A DNA stretch of 64,000 nucleotides from an uncultured Methanobrevibacter sp. (GTDB lineage: Archaea; Methanobacteriota; Methanobacteria; Methanobacteriales; Methanobacteriaceae): contig NZ_OMWD01000023.1 in the NCBI RefSeq assembly GCF_900314695.1, positions 3,905 through 67,904 of the forward strand, written 5' to 3'. This document shows positions 63,907 to 64,000 of the stretch, one piece after another. Made by a program: the position numbers and the translations under genes. The notes under the pieces were generated by a model. The model did not search any database. It worked only from the letters and a program-made list of their open reading frames with translations, and was not told the DNA's origin. Positions within the stretch are counted from its first letter, which is position 1, and every line of letters begins with the position of its first letter.

Positions 63907-64000
63907 AACTACCTCGACTTTGGTGAAGTCGAGGATTCTTACTTCACGGGCTGATACTCTCCCACGAGAGTAGGATTACCGTGCTATCCCCCCTGTTCCA
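63907..64000 (-). mobile_element. Right end / omega-RNA of an IS200/IS605 (TnpB) element, partial
   Basis: On the minus strand the window edge reads toward a compact set of hairpins: ACTCTC/GAGAGT (63956-63961/63966-63971), CACGG/CCGTG enclosing it (63945-63949/63979-63983), and a final stem CCTCGACTT/AAGTCGAGG (63912-63920/63926-63934), then a short TTCA-like end. The stretch GTGAAGTAAGAATCC before the final stem is what I recall from the 3' ends of many archaeal and bacterial tnpB genes, where the omega-RNA scaffold is encoded. GC content is far above that of the surroundings. The tnpB gene itself would lie beyond 64000. No transposase sequence is visible, so this rests on RNA structure and recalled motif. 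Confidence 0.6.

Overview
The window looks like a chromosomal segment of a gut or rumen methanogenic archaeon, most likely Methanobrevibacter or a close relative. The DNA is very AT-rich. Ribosome binding sites are of the AGGTG/GGTGAT type, promoters are short TATA boxes, and many surface-protein genes sit so close to their TATA box that their transcripts are probably leaderless. The gene content fits too: large secreted 'adhesin-like' parallel beta-helix/Ig-repeat proteins beside a long glycosyltransferase locus. The assignment is by gene content and style only; there is no rRNA or other marker here.

Layout. 1-3377: the N-terminal part of an asparagine-synthase-like gene cut by the window edge, a small membrane-anchored protein, and a two-gene ABC exporter of the TagGH/Wzm-Wzt polysaccharide class. 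3830-7901: a LicD phosphotransferase-like protein and an asparagine-synthase-like protein. 8118-15592: an operon of a GT2 enzyme, a three-GT2-domain giant, an Asp2-like alpha/beta hydrolase and UDP-galactopyranose mutase (glf). 15639-18616: a reverse-strand GT2, then a methyltransferase/acyltransferase pair. 18921-31028: a second operon with GT2-GT2-TagF, FkbM methyltransferase, GT2-TagF, GT2, methyltransferase and GT2-GT4 proteins. 31093-34306: a polytopic membrane protein with a repetitive tail, and another hexapeptide acyltransferase. 34448-53197: a tandem array of secreted adhesin-like genes, including one frameshifted gene (40982-44325), one promoter-plus-anchor remnant (40537-40786) and a 2366-residue protein. 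53322-56990: a reduced paralogue of the 31093 membrane protein and two further membrane proteins. 57275-60768: housekeeping-type genes on the minus strand (thioesterase, TMEM175-like channel, MarR-MFS pair). 60816-63810: an unknown protein, an Rpn/PD-(D/E)XK transposase-like nuclease with a frameshifted and duplicated 3' end, and a small secreted Ig-like protein. 63907-64000: what looks like the right end/omega-RNA of an IS200/IS605 (TnpB) element running off the window.

How the parts may work together (inference). TagF-like domains, LicD, glf, GT2/GT4 enzymes, methyl- and acyl-transferases and a TagGH-type exporter together resemble the toolkit for an anionic, phosphodiester-linked, decorated surface glycopolymer. 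The adhesins next door end in very lysine-rich Ig-like modules that could bind such a polymer. One beta-rich module of about 135 residues is attached to three unrelated enzymes (LicD, asparagine-synthase-like, Asp2-like); this is the most interesting undescribed element I see.
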